The notes under the pieces: generated by a model
Seen by the model: the letters and a program-made list of their open reading frames with translations, nothing else
What the model was told of the DNA's origin: nothing
Database searches by the model: none
NCBI RefSeq assembly: GCF_000382385.1
Contig: NZ_KB908328.1
Location: 1-64,000 of the forward strand
Source: Segatella maculosa DSM 19339 = JCM 15638
GTDB taxonomy: Bacteria > Bacteroidota > Bacteroidia > Bacteroidales > Bacteroidaceae
Reading direction: 5' to 3'
DNA: 64,000 nt
Shown here: piece by piece, positions 18,001 through 25,636 of the stretch
How positions within the stretch are numbered: the first letter of the stretch is position 1
Layout: every line of letters begins with the position of its first letter
Position numbers and translations under genes: made by a program

Positions 18001-18299
18001 AAAGCATATCGGAACGCATCTTGCCAGCCCTCGTCCATATAGATCAGACGCTTGCCCACAACCTGCGGCGTCTTCATTCCCGCATCGAAATGGTGAAGTC
18101 CCGCAATTCCCACGCGATCCATCCACAGGATATCCTTGCGGATACCGTCTTTCGTTACGTTCCCATTCATCCAATGCCACCAGACACAAGGGCGCGCCGA
18201 GGCTGGCGGAGCGACGAACAGCCGCTGCAACTGGGCCGTCTGCGCATACAGTATAGACCCCGAAAGCAGCAGAAAACTGAAGAAAAAATAGCGTTTCAT
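15018..18299 (-). CDS. GH106-like alpha-L-rhamnosidase
   Basis: A 1093-aa secreted enzyme, expected to cleave terminal alpha-L-rhamnose from complex glycans such as pectin rhamnogalacturonan. The signal peptide is MKRYFFFSFLLLSGSILYAQ. Diagnostic stretches include RPCVWWHWMNGNVTKDGIRKD (residues about 36-56), HHFDAGMKTP, TSAPGWSNTGGPWVSP and SYEAGWETWTERMAEEFERRRGY in the catalytic barrel. A C-terminal GH2-like sugar-binding sandwich follows (TLDLGKVGDMAELVVNGRSMGVLWKSPY, residues about 1010-1040). It is last of three co-oriented genes, 26 bp after the histidine phosphatase, and belongs to the minus-strand locus that runs up to the sigma factor at 30.9 kb. Length matches the family. Substrate choice is inferred. 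Confidence 0.85.
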   Translation of the reverse strand: MKRYFFFSFLLLSGSILYAQTAQLQRLFVAPPASARPCVWWHWMNGNVTKDGIRKDILWMDRVGIAGLHHFDAGMKTPQVVGKRLIYMDEGWQDAFRYALHLLDSLQMEGGITSAPGWSNTGGPWVSPARAMKKLVWREFVVDGGRKITVSLPQPYQMPGRYQNLKTGGVTEADRYYHDIAVVGVRLSSSDRSLSQLGAVVESSGGRFTVGQLTDGDLTNASSLPRDDGRGYAWIQYRFATPQTMKAVRIADGRARHNWYCAPAPVLKHVEVSDDGVHFRRICDIPHGGIVCQTVTIPPTTAKVFRIVFDNPVVETFEAAMRGAKPARDIKVSELVFYPVTKINHAEEKAGYASPHDMMRYATPEDADVPSAADVVLLTDKVAPDGRLTWNAPAGVWRIYRFGCSLTGKKNHPAPPEATGLEVDKLDSAAVSDYLTTYLQMYRQATKGNMGAKGIRSFLIDSYEAGWETWTERMAEEFERRRGYGLLKWLPVLTGQPIGSVRQSEQFLWDWRKTIGELIADNLYRQTARVLRQWGMKTYFESHENGRIYLADGMEVKKWADVPMAAIWARDSAGGANHVMSECDIRETASTAHLYGKPIVACESFTVDGLNNRAYAFFPGNLKPVADLALACGVNKFFLHDSAHQPVDDKRPGLGLAQYGHWFNRHETWANQAKPWINYLARSSYLLQQGHNVADVLYYYGEDNCITGIFSWQLPDIPSGYAFDYINADALMHLVSCHDNRLQTPSGARYHLLFLDKNAARMSLPVLRKIAALVRQGAFVSGQEPVEEPSLTGDKEEFRRLINDIWHTNRPNVLVASRVEDALKAMAVRPDVTCNDMSDLRFVHRTLPEAEIYWIGNMRPRQRMADIAFRVTGRRPRLWHPETGRTEAVAYRMENEQTTVRLHLTENDALFVVFDEPTTLTHFETPREELVSTWPVTTTWNVSFGKTPDGPGPMHLDKLRSYTELADTAVKYFSGTAVYTTHFRLDKTLKRASRVTLDLGKVGDMAELVVNGRSMGVLWKSPYVANIRPALRKGINCLEVKVTNLWPNRLIGDSQPNVKTPHSYTSYPFYKADSPLRPSGLLGPVVLRAYRLK

Positions 18300-18325
18300 C
18301 GTCCAAATTATTTGTGGTTACATTT

Positions 18326-19627
18326 CTAATTGCCCTGCAGATGCCCCGCATAGCGTTTCAGTTTCTCAAACACATACGCCTTGAAGTCTGTCCAATGATA
18401 ATAAGCTTTGGCCACGACCGGAAGGGGCAACATCGCTTCGTTCTCATTCAAAAGCACTTTGAAAAGCACATCTTTCTCTCCGCGCATGCGACGATAGAAA
18501 ACGAACTGCAGGTTACAAGCCATCGGGTAAATCCGATAGTTGCGCCAACCGCCCTCGGCCAATTTCTCCAAATCGGTTATCTGTTTTCCGAAGCCATTGA
18601 CGTCGAGCAAACAAACCAACGGCATCATCATCGTATCGTGCCCATAGCGCAGCGTTACACCCGGACGTTCAAGCGCAATACAGCTGTCGGCCTCTTCTAT
18701 AATCCTGCGAATAAGGAAACGCTGCGAATATACCTGCAGTCCCCCGTTCAGCGGACTCGGGCCATAGTTGATATACCACCACGCGTTCTTGCGCAACCAG
18801 CAATCATACAGCTCCTCGTCGGTGAACAAGTCGTAAAGAGTCTCGCTATGGCGCAGCTCTGTGCTTTGCACATTGCAGGCCAGATGATAAAGCTGGTCGT
18901 TCAATTGCAGGGCATTGATGGAGTCCCGCCAATAACGTTCGTCGTTAAACAGCTTCCGCATCAGGGAATCACACCGCGCATGACGTGCAGAGAAAGCCGC
19001 GAAGGCCTCCTTGGCAGTGGGCGTCATTTTCAGGCTGTCGAGATGCGCGTCACGGTAATTCATGTAATACATGTCGTGCCGAGAAGCGTCATGCTTGATT
19101 TGTAGACGAGAATTCAGCACCAACAACTGCTGCAGCGCGTTTTCCATCGATAAAATACAGCGAATCACCACCGTACTCTTAGCGTCTACCACGGCCCGTC
19201 CTGCGAAGATGCCCGGGAAACGCTCATACATACGTCGCGCAATGTCCTTATGCTGCCGTGCACCCAGTTCCGTCAATTCGCCCTCACGTCCTCGCGCCTC
19301 TTCACGAAAAAGCGCCACTCGGCGGAGAACATCCTTTCCAAAACGTGTGAGCTTGCCTTGCTGCTCGGCCCGACGAAGGGCCACGAACGGTCTGTTATAA
19401 TCGTTCACATTGATTAGATAGCGCGAACCGTGCCGCCCGTAATGACTGATGTAGAACGGCACATAGCCCTTCGGCGCCGGCGTGAGCTTCTGGTTTGCGG
19501 GCCCAGGATAGGCCACGTAGTTATTTCCCGAAAGGTTTTTATTCAGAAGTATCTCTCTGCGCGAAGTTTGCGCCGCGATGCTGATGGGAAAACAAAATAA
19601 AACTGCAACGAAAATGATGTTTTTCAT
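18326..19627 (-). CDS. histidine acid phosphatase family protein (MINPP/phytase-like)
   Basis: A 433-aa periplasmic phosphomonoesterase of histidine phosphatase clade 2. The signal peptide is MKNIIFVAVLFCFPISIAAQ. The phospho-histidine motif RHGxR is visible as YGRHGSRY near residue 63, and the proton-donor HD as RYGHDTMMMPL near residue 330. Bacterial and animal relatives are multiple inositol-polyphosphate phosphatases that dephosphorylate phytate, but glucose-1-phosphatase-like specificity is also possible. It lies between GH97 and GH106 in one operon-like run (70 bp and 26 bp gaps) and shares the locus with a glycerophosphodiesterase, which hints at phosphate or phospho-sugar scavenging. 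That link is inference. Confidence 0.85.
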   Translation of the reverse strand: MKNIIFVAVLFCFPISIAAQTSRREILLNKNLSGNNYVAYPGPANQKLTPAPKGYVPFYISHYGRHGSRYLINVNDYNRPFVALRRAEQQGKLTRFGKDVLRRVALFREEARGREGELTELGARQHKDIARRMYERFPGIFAGRAVVDAKSTVVIRCILSMENALQQLLVLNSRLQIKHDASRHDMYYMNYRDAHLDSLKMTPTAKEAFAAFSARHARCDSLMRKLFNDERYWRDSINALQLNDQLYHLACNVQSTELRHSETLYDLFTDEELYDCWLRKNAWWYINYGPSPLNGGLQVYSQRFLIRRIIEEADSCIALERPGVTLRYGHDTMMMPLVCLLDVNGFGKQITDLEKLAEGGWRNYRIYPMACNLQFVFYRRMRGEKDVLFKVLLNENEAMLPLPVVAKAYYHWTDFKAYVFEKLKRYAGHLQGN

Positions 19628-19697
19628 ACCTTATTATATTAGTAACGGCTACCGTCTGAGATGCTCGGCGGCAGCCACCTATTTCTATATATCCTCA

Positions 19698-21656
19698 TTA
19701 ACGGCGCGCTATGACCGCTGCCCAACCGCCATTTCTGACCATATCTATAGTCAGCTCCGTACCGTGGTCTACATTTTGCTCGCTCGTGCGATAGTCCATC
19801 GCCTGATAGCCGGCGTTCGGTCCGTCACAGAAAGCAGAAATCCGATAATCCACCCCGGCCGACAGAAAATCGAGCCGCACACGGAAATGGCGCACATTTT
19901 CTTTGCCGTTGCAGAAGCCACCCACAAACCAGCTGTCTCCCTTGCGGCGCGCCACGATGAAATACTCCCCTGCGCTGGCTTCCAACACACGCGTTTCGTC
20001 CCACGTAACCGGCACAGAGGCAATAAATCGCGTGCACTCCTCGTTTTTATAGTAATTTGTGGGATTATCCGCCAACATTTGCACGCCACTCTCAAAAATC
20101 ACATATAAAGCCATGTTGTAACACCGTGTGCCGATAGCGGCCGAGTTGGGACGCACAGAGCGATACACCTCCGGTTGCATGTTGATCATCGCGCCCGGTG
20201 TATAATCCATCGCACCCGCTGTGTTGCGGATAAATGGATAATAAACCGTGTTTTCGGGCGTGCATCTGCTCATCATCTCCATGCCCACAACACCCTCGTA
20301 CGACAGCACATTAGGAAACTTGAATTCCAATCCCGCCGGACTGTAGGCTCCATGGAAATCGACCACCAACTTGTGTTTGGCAGCCGCTTCTGCCACGCGT
20401 TCGTAAAAATTAACCATCCACTGATGACTGTGGTCCATAAAATCCACTTTCACACCGGCCACGCCCCATTCCTCATATTTTTTGAACAAATCGAAGTGCC
20501 GCTCAACGGTGAGCCACGATAACCACAGAACGACGCCCACGCCTTTCGATTTTCCGTAGCGAATCACCTCCTGAAGGTCAAGCGCATCATTTGGCACGAA
20601 AGGATCGCGCGTAGATTTGGCCCAGCCCTCGTCGAGCAGAATATATTCCAAGCCGAAACGGGCAGCAAAGTCGATGAAGTATTTATAAGTTGCCGTATTA
20701 CAGCCCGCTTTGAAATTTACATCTTTCCCATAGGGTGTGGCGCCACACCACCATTCCCACGACACTTTCCCCGGCCTTATCCAATCAGTCTCCTGCAATG
20801 CGCACGGTTCCGAGAGCACCACGGGAAGCGTTTGCATGGCTATCTCCTTCGAAGTCCCCAAAACCATATAGCGCCAAGGAAATGCGCGCGTTCCATTCGT
20901 GCGCGCAATATACGTCTCTTCACTCGTTACATTCATCGCACGGTCACTCTCTTCGGCCCACGCCAGTGGGCACTTGGGAAATGTAGCCGAGAAGCCGCCG
21001 CTTCCGTTGCGCTTTAAAAACATTTTCGGATAATCGAGCACACCTGTCTCCGACACCAATACGTTCATATCGTCTTTTCCCGTTAGCAGTGCAGGCAGTG
21101 TCGCCATTTTGCCGTCTGCAGGAGCAAAGAGTTGCTGGTGCACGTAGCGCGTCTCATACGAGGTGCGGAACTTGTCGGTTGGTTGTAAATGTGCCGTCAT
21201 GGGTACAATCGTTTGCAGATTGAAACTTTCGTCATCAACATCGAGCATCTTTCCCAATCGAGTCGCAAATCGATAAGCAACGGCATGGTCTGTCACCCTG
21301 AATTCTATGTAGAAATTTCCTTTGAACTTCAAAACGGCTTTTCGATACTTCGTCTCTATGCGCGAAAACTTCAACGGAACAACCGGTTCTTTCGTCTCAT
21401 TTACAATGCTTGAGTTGGCCGATAGTAGTTTGGCATTCCTCCCAAGCGTCCCTTTATTCGTTGTCAACGTTAAGTTGTTCTGCCGTAAAAGTTCTTTTCC
21501 GCCGAACGACACGCTGTAAGAAATCTCCTTGTCGGTCTGAACCGCAACTTTAATTTTTCCGCCCGGCGACAAAAGTTCTAATGTAGCAGCCTCAGCCCTT
21601 AGCCCGAGCAATGCGCTGAGCACAATTATTGTTCTTATGAATAATCTGAATATCAT
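19698..21656 (-). CDS. glycoside hydrolase family 97 (SusB-like)
   Basis: A 652-aa exported enzyme with a signal peptide MIFRLFIRTIIVLSALLGLRAEA. The N-terminal beta-sandwich (LLSPGGKIKVAVQTDKEISYSVSF) and the (beta/alpha)8 barrel motifs FAARFGLEYILLDEGW, GVGVVLWLSW, VKVDFMDHSHQWMVNFY and VVDFHGAYSPAGLE are typical of GH97. The family holds inverting alpha-glucosidases (SusB, Glu base) and retaining alpha-galactosidases (Asp nucleophile); the Asp in VKVDFMD suggests the retaining type, so an alpha-galactosidase is my preferred guess. It is preceded by about 550 bp of repeats (21.7-22.2 kb) that separate it from the GDPD gene. Confidence 0.88.
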   Translation of the reverse strand: MIFRLFIRTIIVLSALLGLRAEAATLELLSPGGKIKVAVQTDKEISYSVSFGGKELLRQNNLTLTTNKGTLGRNAKLLSANSSIVNETKEPVVPLKFSRIETKYRKAVLKFKGNFYIEFRVTDHAVAYRFATRLGKMLDVDDESFNLQTIVPMTAHLQPTDKFRTSYETRYVHQQLFAPADGKMATLPALLTGKDDMNVLVSETGVLDYPKMFLKRNGSGGFSATFPKCPLAWAEESDRAMNVTSEETYIARTNGTRAFPWRYMVLGTSKEIAMQTLPVVLSEPCALQETDWIRPGKVSWEWWCGATPYGKDVNFKAGCNTATYKYFIDFAARFGLEYILLDEGWAKSTRDPFVPNDALDLQEVIRYGKSKGVGVVLWLSWLTVERHFDLFKKYEEWGVAGVKVDFMDHSHQWMVNFYERVAEAAAKHKLVVDFHGAYSPAGLEFKFPNVLSYEGVVGMEMMSRCTPENTVYYPFIRNTAGAMDYTPGAMINMQPEVYRSVRPNSAAIGTRCYNMALYVIFESGVQMLADNPTNYYKNEECTRFIASVPVTWDETRVLEASAGEYFIVARRKGDSWFVGGFCNGKENVRHFRVRLDFLSAGVDYRISAFCDGPNAGYQAMDYRTSEQNVDHGTELTIDMVRNGGWAAVIARR

Positions 21657-21728
21657 GTTTATAATATAAAAAGTTATTTCTATCCGTTTCTATCTAAATT
21701 ATTTAAAATCCATTTGGCGATGATGCGG

Positions 21729-21948
21729 CCGAGGCCTCGGAAAGTAAAAATCATCTGACGATGGCATTTCCGAGGCCTCGGAAAGCAAAAAATCATCTGA
21801 CGATGACATTTCCGAGGCCTCGGAAAGCAAAAAATCATCTGACGATGGCATTTCCGAGGCCTCGGAAAGCAAAAATCATCTGACGATGGCATTTCCGAGG
21901 CCTCGGAAAGCAAAAAATCATCTGACGATAACATTTCCGAGGCCTCAG
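21729..21948. repeat. six tandem 41-42 bp units with a 12-bp palindrome
   Basis: Copies of CCGAGGCCTCGG begin at 21729, 21770, 21812, 21854, 21895 and 21937 (the last is CCGAGGCCTCAG). They are separated by a nearly constant AAAGCAAAAAATCATCTGAC-type spacer with GATGGCATTT. Period 41/42/42/41/42 bp. Translated on the minus strand it gives a repetitive peptide (EASEMPSSDDF) that changes frame with the 41-bp steps, so I do not think it is coding. It lies between the GDPD and GH97 genes, and degraded copies continue to about 22000. Confidence 0.9.
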
Positions 21949-22061
21949 AAAACAAAAAACCATTTGCAAATAGTAAAAAATCATTTGTTTCTAAGTAAAA
22001 TCATTCATGAAACACCTTTACACTTCCCTATCGTATAAAAAGTTGTATGTCAGTGCTGTAC

Positions 22062-22197
22062 ACTCCCCTCCCTTGAGAGAGATTGAAGTTGGGCATCTCA
22101 ATTCGTACTCCCCTCCCTTGAGAGAGATTGGAGTTGGGCTTCTCAATTCGTACTCCCCTCCCTTGGGAGGGGTTGGGGGTGGGCTCCCCCCCCCAAG
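22062..22197. repeat. three tandem 45-bp GC-rich units
   Basis: Units begin at 22062, 22107 and 22152. The first two carry ACTCCCCTCCCTTGAGAGAG, ATTGGAGTTGGGC and CTCAATTCGT; the third carries CTCCCTTGGGAGGGGTTGGG and a C-run. Each unit can fold on itself. The array ends 8 bp before the stop of the GDPD gene (minus) and could act as its terminator. It belongs with the GC-rich palindromes at 5083-5181 and 60408-60434. Confidence 0.8.
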
Positions 22198-22204
22198 GAT
22201 AAAC

Positions 22205-22969
22205 TTAATGCGCTTTGCATACCTCAATGGCTTCAAGAGGTTTGTTAGTTGTAAGGAAATCCACTCCTGCCGCTTTCAATCGTCGCATATCTTCTACTTT
22301 ATCGACTATCCACACGTTCACGTCCATGTGTAAACCGTGCGCTTCGTCTATCCAGTGTGGATTTTTATCAATAGCCTTTAGGCTGTAATCGATACCCGTG
22401 AGCCGTTCAACAAAAAGCTGTGCCGGCGTACGGTTCCCCGATAAATACGCCACTCTCGCCTTGGGATTGCATTTAACCAATTCAAGACACGCATCAAGAC
22501 TAAATGAAATATACTCCACCTTGTCCGCCACGCCATATTCGTCAACTGCTTTCAAAGTGGCACGTGCGGCCTCTTCATTCTGTGGCTTGGTTTTGTGTCG
22601 TTTAATCTCAATGATGAGTTTAGTCTTGCTCTCGGTTTCCTTCATCATTTGAAGCAAATCTTGCAATTGCGGCATTTTTTCACCATTCGAGAGCGTCAGC
22701 TCTTTGCACTCCTCATACGTGGCCTGTTGCAATACCACTCCCTTATAATCTTCGTCATGATTCACCATCAAATGTCCGTCGGTCGTAAGCCAGATGTCGA
22801 TTTCCGAACCGTAAATGTTCAGTCGGAGCGCATTCTGCAGCGATGCCCTTGAGTTCTCGGCTGCGCCCGGCGTATCCCAATAGCCCCTGTGGGCAATCAC
22901 TCTGCACTGTCCCCACGCAATTGTTGTTCCGATAAGGACGAACAGCAAATTTATAAATACTCTTTTCAT
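22205..22969 (-). CDS. glycerophosphodiester phosphodiesterase family protein
   Basis: Cleaves glycerophosphodiesters (deacylated phospholipids such as glycerophosphocholine or glycerophosphoinositol) to glycerol-3-phosphate and an alcohol. The 254-aa protein has a signal peptide (MKRVFINLLFVLIGTTIAWG) and therefore acts outside the cytoplasm. The catalytic core is RVIAHRGYWDTPGAAENS (His-Arg and Glu), SEIDIWLTTDGHLMVNHD (Glu/Asp metal ligands and the second catalytic His). Further family elements are IIEIKRH near residue 120 and VNVWIVDK...GVDFLTTNKP at the C-terminus. It is 48 bp downstream of the DUF6528-like lipoprotein gene in the sigma-regulated locus, so it is probably exported to work with that SusCD system. 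Confidence 0.92.
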   Translation of the reverse strand: MKRVFINLLFVLIGTTIAWGQCRVIAHRGYWDTPGAAENSRASLQNALRLNIYGSEIDIWLTTDGHLMVNHDEDYKGVVLQQATYEECKELTLSNGEKMPQLQDLLQMMKETESKTKLIIEIKRHKTKPQNEEAARATLKAVDEYGVADKVEYISFSLDACLELVKCNPKARVAYLSGNRTPAQLFVERLTGIDYSLKAIDKNPHWIDEAHGLHMDVNVWIVDKVEDMRRLKAAGVDFLTTNKPLEAIEVCKAH

Positions 22970-23017
22970 TTTTATAAGTATGTAAATTCAAAATAAATGT
23001 TCCAAGTTGCGCGCGTA

Positions 23018-24031
23018 TTAACGGCTCTGCGTAAAAGTATGCTCGTCGGGATAGCTGAACGCGTTCTGCAACATCCAGCGCGCCTTGTATATTTTGGCAT
23101 TAGGCTTCATGTAGATTGTTCGGCCGCCACTGTCGATGACCCTGTCAGACCAGTAGTTTTTATTGGGCGCAAGTAGAACGATGGGATATTCCTTTGGACC
23201 AGATGAAATACTCTTGATGTTGCTCGTAACCGCGCCCGAGAATTTTGTAAAAGTCTTTGTAGTTACATCAAACTTGTAAACCGCCGAGACCGTTGTAACC
23301 CAAAGCCCCTTCTCGCCGTACACGGGAAAGAGGTCGTGAGCTTCGGCCGCTCTGTCGGGCAAGGCGAACGTCTCGCGAGGAACGAGGGCCATCTTCCCCC
23401 CACTCTTCTCATAAGCCCAGCTCAGCAGCTTATCGTCGGCCGTAGTCCACAGTCGGAAATGCTCTCGGTCCCAAACGGCGTTATGCGCAAAAAAGTTGTC
23501 GAACTCGCCAATCGGTTCTTCCGAATAAACTGCCGTGCTGTCCACTTCGTACAGCTTCAATTTGTTCCCCAACTTGTCGGGCGCATCCGAGCAGGCCACC
23601 ACGACGTTCCCGTCGGGCAACACCTCCGCTGAATGCGGGTATCCCATAGGCAACGCATAGAACATCAGCTTGCTGTCGCTCATTCTCACGATGGCAACAC
23701 CGCCGCGCGTAGCCGTAATCAGCAGATATTTGCAATTGTAAATGGGCTTTACTTCATCAAGCAACGTAAACTTCGGCTTTTCACTGTCGGGGATGTTCGA
23801 TTTCTGCGGGTTCCACTCCCACACACGTTCGCCGGTCGATACGTTGACAACCACCGCTTTGTCTTCTTGTTGGTCTGCCATTGCCAGCAGCCGGGCACCG
23901 CCTTCTACCGTGTTACTCAAGGGTGGGAGCGGTATCATCGGACCGTAAGTCTCTTCACACGAGGGGAGCGTCCCCACGCCTATCAGCAGCAAGCAATAGG
24001 CTAACAGTTTGTTTTTATTTAGTTTCATCAT
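23018..24031 (-). CDS. beta-propeller-like lipoprotein (DUF6528-like)
   Basis: A 337-aa predicted lipoprotein: the lipobox-like LIGVGTLPSCEE lies near residue 25 from the ATG at 24031. The remainder is repetitive, with motifs such as KAVVVNVSTGERVWEWNP, GGVAIVRMSDSKLMFYALP, HSAEVLPDGNVVVACSDA and FFAHNAVWDREHFRLWTTADDKLLSWAYE, consistent with a PQQ/WD-like beta-propeller. I associate it with DUF6528, known from Bacteroidetes loci, but that is recollection, not a database match. It is 14 bp after the SusD stop, so it is in the same operon, and is probably a surface glycan/ligand-binding accessory protein. No catalytic residues can be inferred. The frame extends to 24052, but that start overlaps susD, so 24031 is preferred. 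Confidence 0.7.
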   Translation of the reverse strand: MMKLNKNKLLAYCLLLIGVGTLPSCEETYGPMIPLPPLSNTVEGGARLLAMADQQEDKAVVVNVSTGERVWEWNPQKSNIPDSEKPKFTLLDEVKPIYNCKYLLITATRGGVAIVRMSDSKLMFYALPMGYPHSAEVLPDGNVVVACSDAPDKLGNKLKLYEVDSTAVYSEEPIGEFDNFFAHNAVWDREHFRLWTTADDKLLSWAYEKSGGKMALVPRETFALPDRAAEAHDLFPVYGEKGLWVTTVSAVYKFDVTTKTFTKFSGAVTSNIKSISSGPKEYPIVLLAPNKNYWSDRVIDSGGRTIYMKPNAKIYKARWMLQNAFSYPDEHTFTQSR

Positions 24032-24045
24032 AAGATTGTTTGTAA

Positions 24046-25626
24046 TTACCAATTGGGATTGTTGGGGGCTAATTTCGGGTTATTTTCCATCTGCTTGGTC
24101 GGTACGGGCCACCAATAATCGCGAGCGGCATTGAAGGTACGCCTCTCGATAACCGTTCCGTCAAACTTCTGTACGTCGATATTATTCATTTGGGTCTCGG
24201 ACAAGCGCAAACGACGCAGGTCGTTATACCATGTCCCTTCTCCCGCAAATTCTATTCTGCGTTCGTAAAGCAGGGCTTCTGTCACCGCTTCGGGCGTGGA
24301 GGGATAGTTCAATGCGCCTGCAACGGTAAAGCCGGCACGCTTGCGAATGGCCTTCACGGTCTGTTCCCACACCGTGGCATCCATCTCACCCAAAGCATTC
24401 TTTGCCTCGGCATACATCAACAGCACATCTGCATAGCGCAGCAACATGATATTGATGGGCGAACAATTCTGCCCCAAGTTCTTGTCGGCCTTGCTTGGTG
24501 CCTTATCTGTGTAGACCGTGTATTTTCGATAGATAAACCCGGTTTGCTTGTTGGTAAAGTTCTTGTTCGTATTATTCGCCGTGACCTTCTCACCCATCCA
24601 TGTAGCTCCCGGATAAACAATGGTAGCATAGAAGCGTGGATCCATGTCCTTATAGCCCTTCGATTTCTTATAGGCAGACGCGGCACGCTTCTTTCCATCT
24701 TTCATCAAATACGCGTCTACGAGATCTTTCAGCGGTGCCGCTCCATTATACTGGCGCATTACAAGATCGAAACTATGTCCGTTCCCTTTCGGTGAGGAGA
24801 TACATTCGAGGTCAAAAATGGATTCATCACAGCCCTCCGCTTTTAGCGTGAACAGTTCGCCGTATTTAGGATATAGGCTATAAGTGCCCAGGTCTATAAC
24901 AGCTTTGGCGGCATCAGCAGCTTCTTTCCAACGCTCCATATTGTTATTTGGATTACAGAGCGGACTTGCCTCAAACAATAACAATTTTGCTTTCAATGTC
25001 AATGCAGCTCCTTTCGTAGGTCTTCCGGTCCCCTCTTTACCATAGCTTGTAGGCAGTATAGGAGCAATGGCGTCAAGTTCAGACACGATAAAGTCTACTA
25101 TCTTGCGGTGCTCGGTACGAGGCAAATACGTTTGTGATAAGTTGGGGCTTGAAGTTATTAAAGGAGCCGAATTGTAATAAACCGCCAAAAGATAGTAATA
25201 GAAAGCACGCAGAAATCTTGCCTGCGCTTTCATCTTGTCAATATCATCAGCCGAGAACTCTTGGTTCTTATCGATATTTTCCAACAACGTGTTGCATCGA
25301 CCGATACCGACGTAGCAATTGTGCCACCGCCCTGAGATAACGGAGCCGTCGGCGGTATGGCTTCCTTTTGCAATATCACTCCAATTTAGGCTGTTACTGT
25401 AGCAATAAGCATTCGGAGTGGCACATTCTTCCAATGTTACCGAGGCATCACCAAACATCGTATTGCTTAAAAGTGGTAGGTAGCACGCCGTGAGTCCACC
25501 TTCTGCGTTCTTGGCACCATACCAAAATGTGTTATCTGTATAAGAGGTCGTCGGTTCAAAATCCATATTGCAGGAGCAAAGACCGATGAGCGCAGCTCCC
25601 AAAAGGATATTTTTTATTGTTTTCAT
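24046..25626 (-). CDS. SusD/RagB family outer-membrane lipoprotein
   Basis: A 526-aa surface lipoprotein that captures the ligand and caps the SusC channel. The lipobox is ALIGLCSCNMDFEP. Typical SusD stretches follow: the N-terminal TPR-like region, KMKAQARFLRAFYYYLLAVYYNSAPLI, GAALTLKAKLLLFEASPLCNP, and the C-terminal LLRYADVLLMYAEAKNALGEMD and YERRIEFAGEGTWYNDLRRLRL, ending WWPVPTKQMENNPKLAPNNPNW. It is 10 bp after the SusC stop. The ligand is unknown; neighbours include GDPD, phosphatase, GH97 and GH106. Confidence 0.95.
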   Translation of the reverse strand: MKTIKNILLGAALIGLCSCNMDFEPTTSYTDNTFWYGAKNAEGGLTACYLPLLSNTMFGDASVTLEECATPNAYCYSNSLNWSDIAKGSHTADGSVISGRWHNCYVGIGRCNTLLENIDKNQEFSADDIDKMKAQARFLRAFYYYLLAVYYNSAPLITSSPNLSQTYLPRTEHRKIVDFIVSELDAIAPILPTSYGKEGTGRPTKGAALTLKAKLLLFEASPLCNPNNNMERWKEAADAAKAVIDLGTYSLYPKYGELFTLKAEGCDESIFDLECISSPKGNGHSFDLVMRQYNGAAPLKDLVDAYLMKDGKKRAASAYKKSKGYKDMDPRFYATIVYPGATWMGEKVTANNTNKNFTNKQTGFIYRKYTVYTDKAPSKADKNLGQNCSPINIMLLRYADVLLMYAEAKNALGEMDATVWEQTVKAIRKRAGFTVAGALNYPSTPEAVTEALLYERRIEFAGEGTWYNDLRRLRLSETQMNNIDVQKFDGTVIERRTFNAARDYWWPVPTKQMENNPKLAPNNPNW

Positions 25627-25636
25627 AATGCGATGA

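Noticed and set aside
21729-21948. Possible CRISPR array
   Set aside because: Spacers between the palindromes are near-identical, not unique, and no cas genes occur in the window.
21680-21955. Repetitive 91-aa minus-strand ORF (EASEMPSSDDF repeats)
   Set aside because: Units alternate between 41 and 42 bp, so the frame is not kept for a tandem peptide; the palindromic DNA explains the pattern better. The ORF also begins with no plausible start context.
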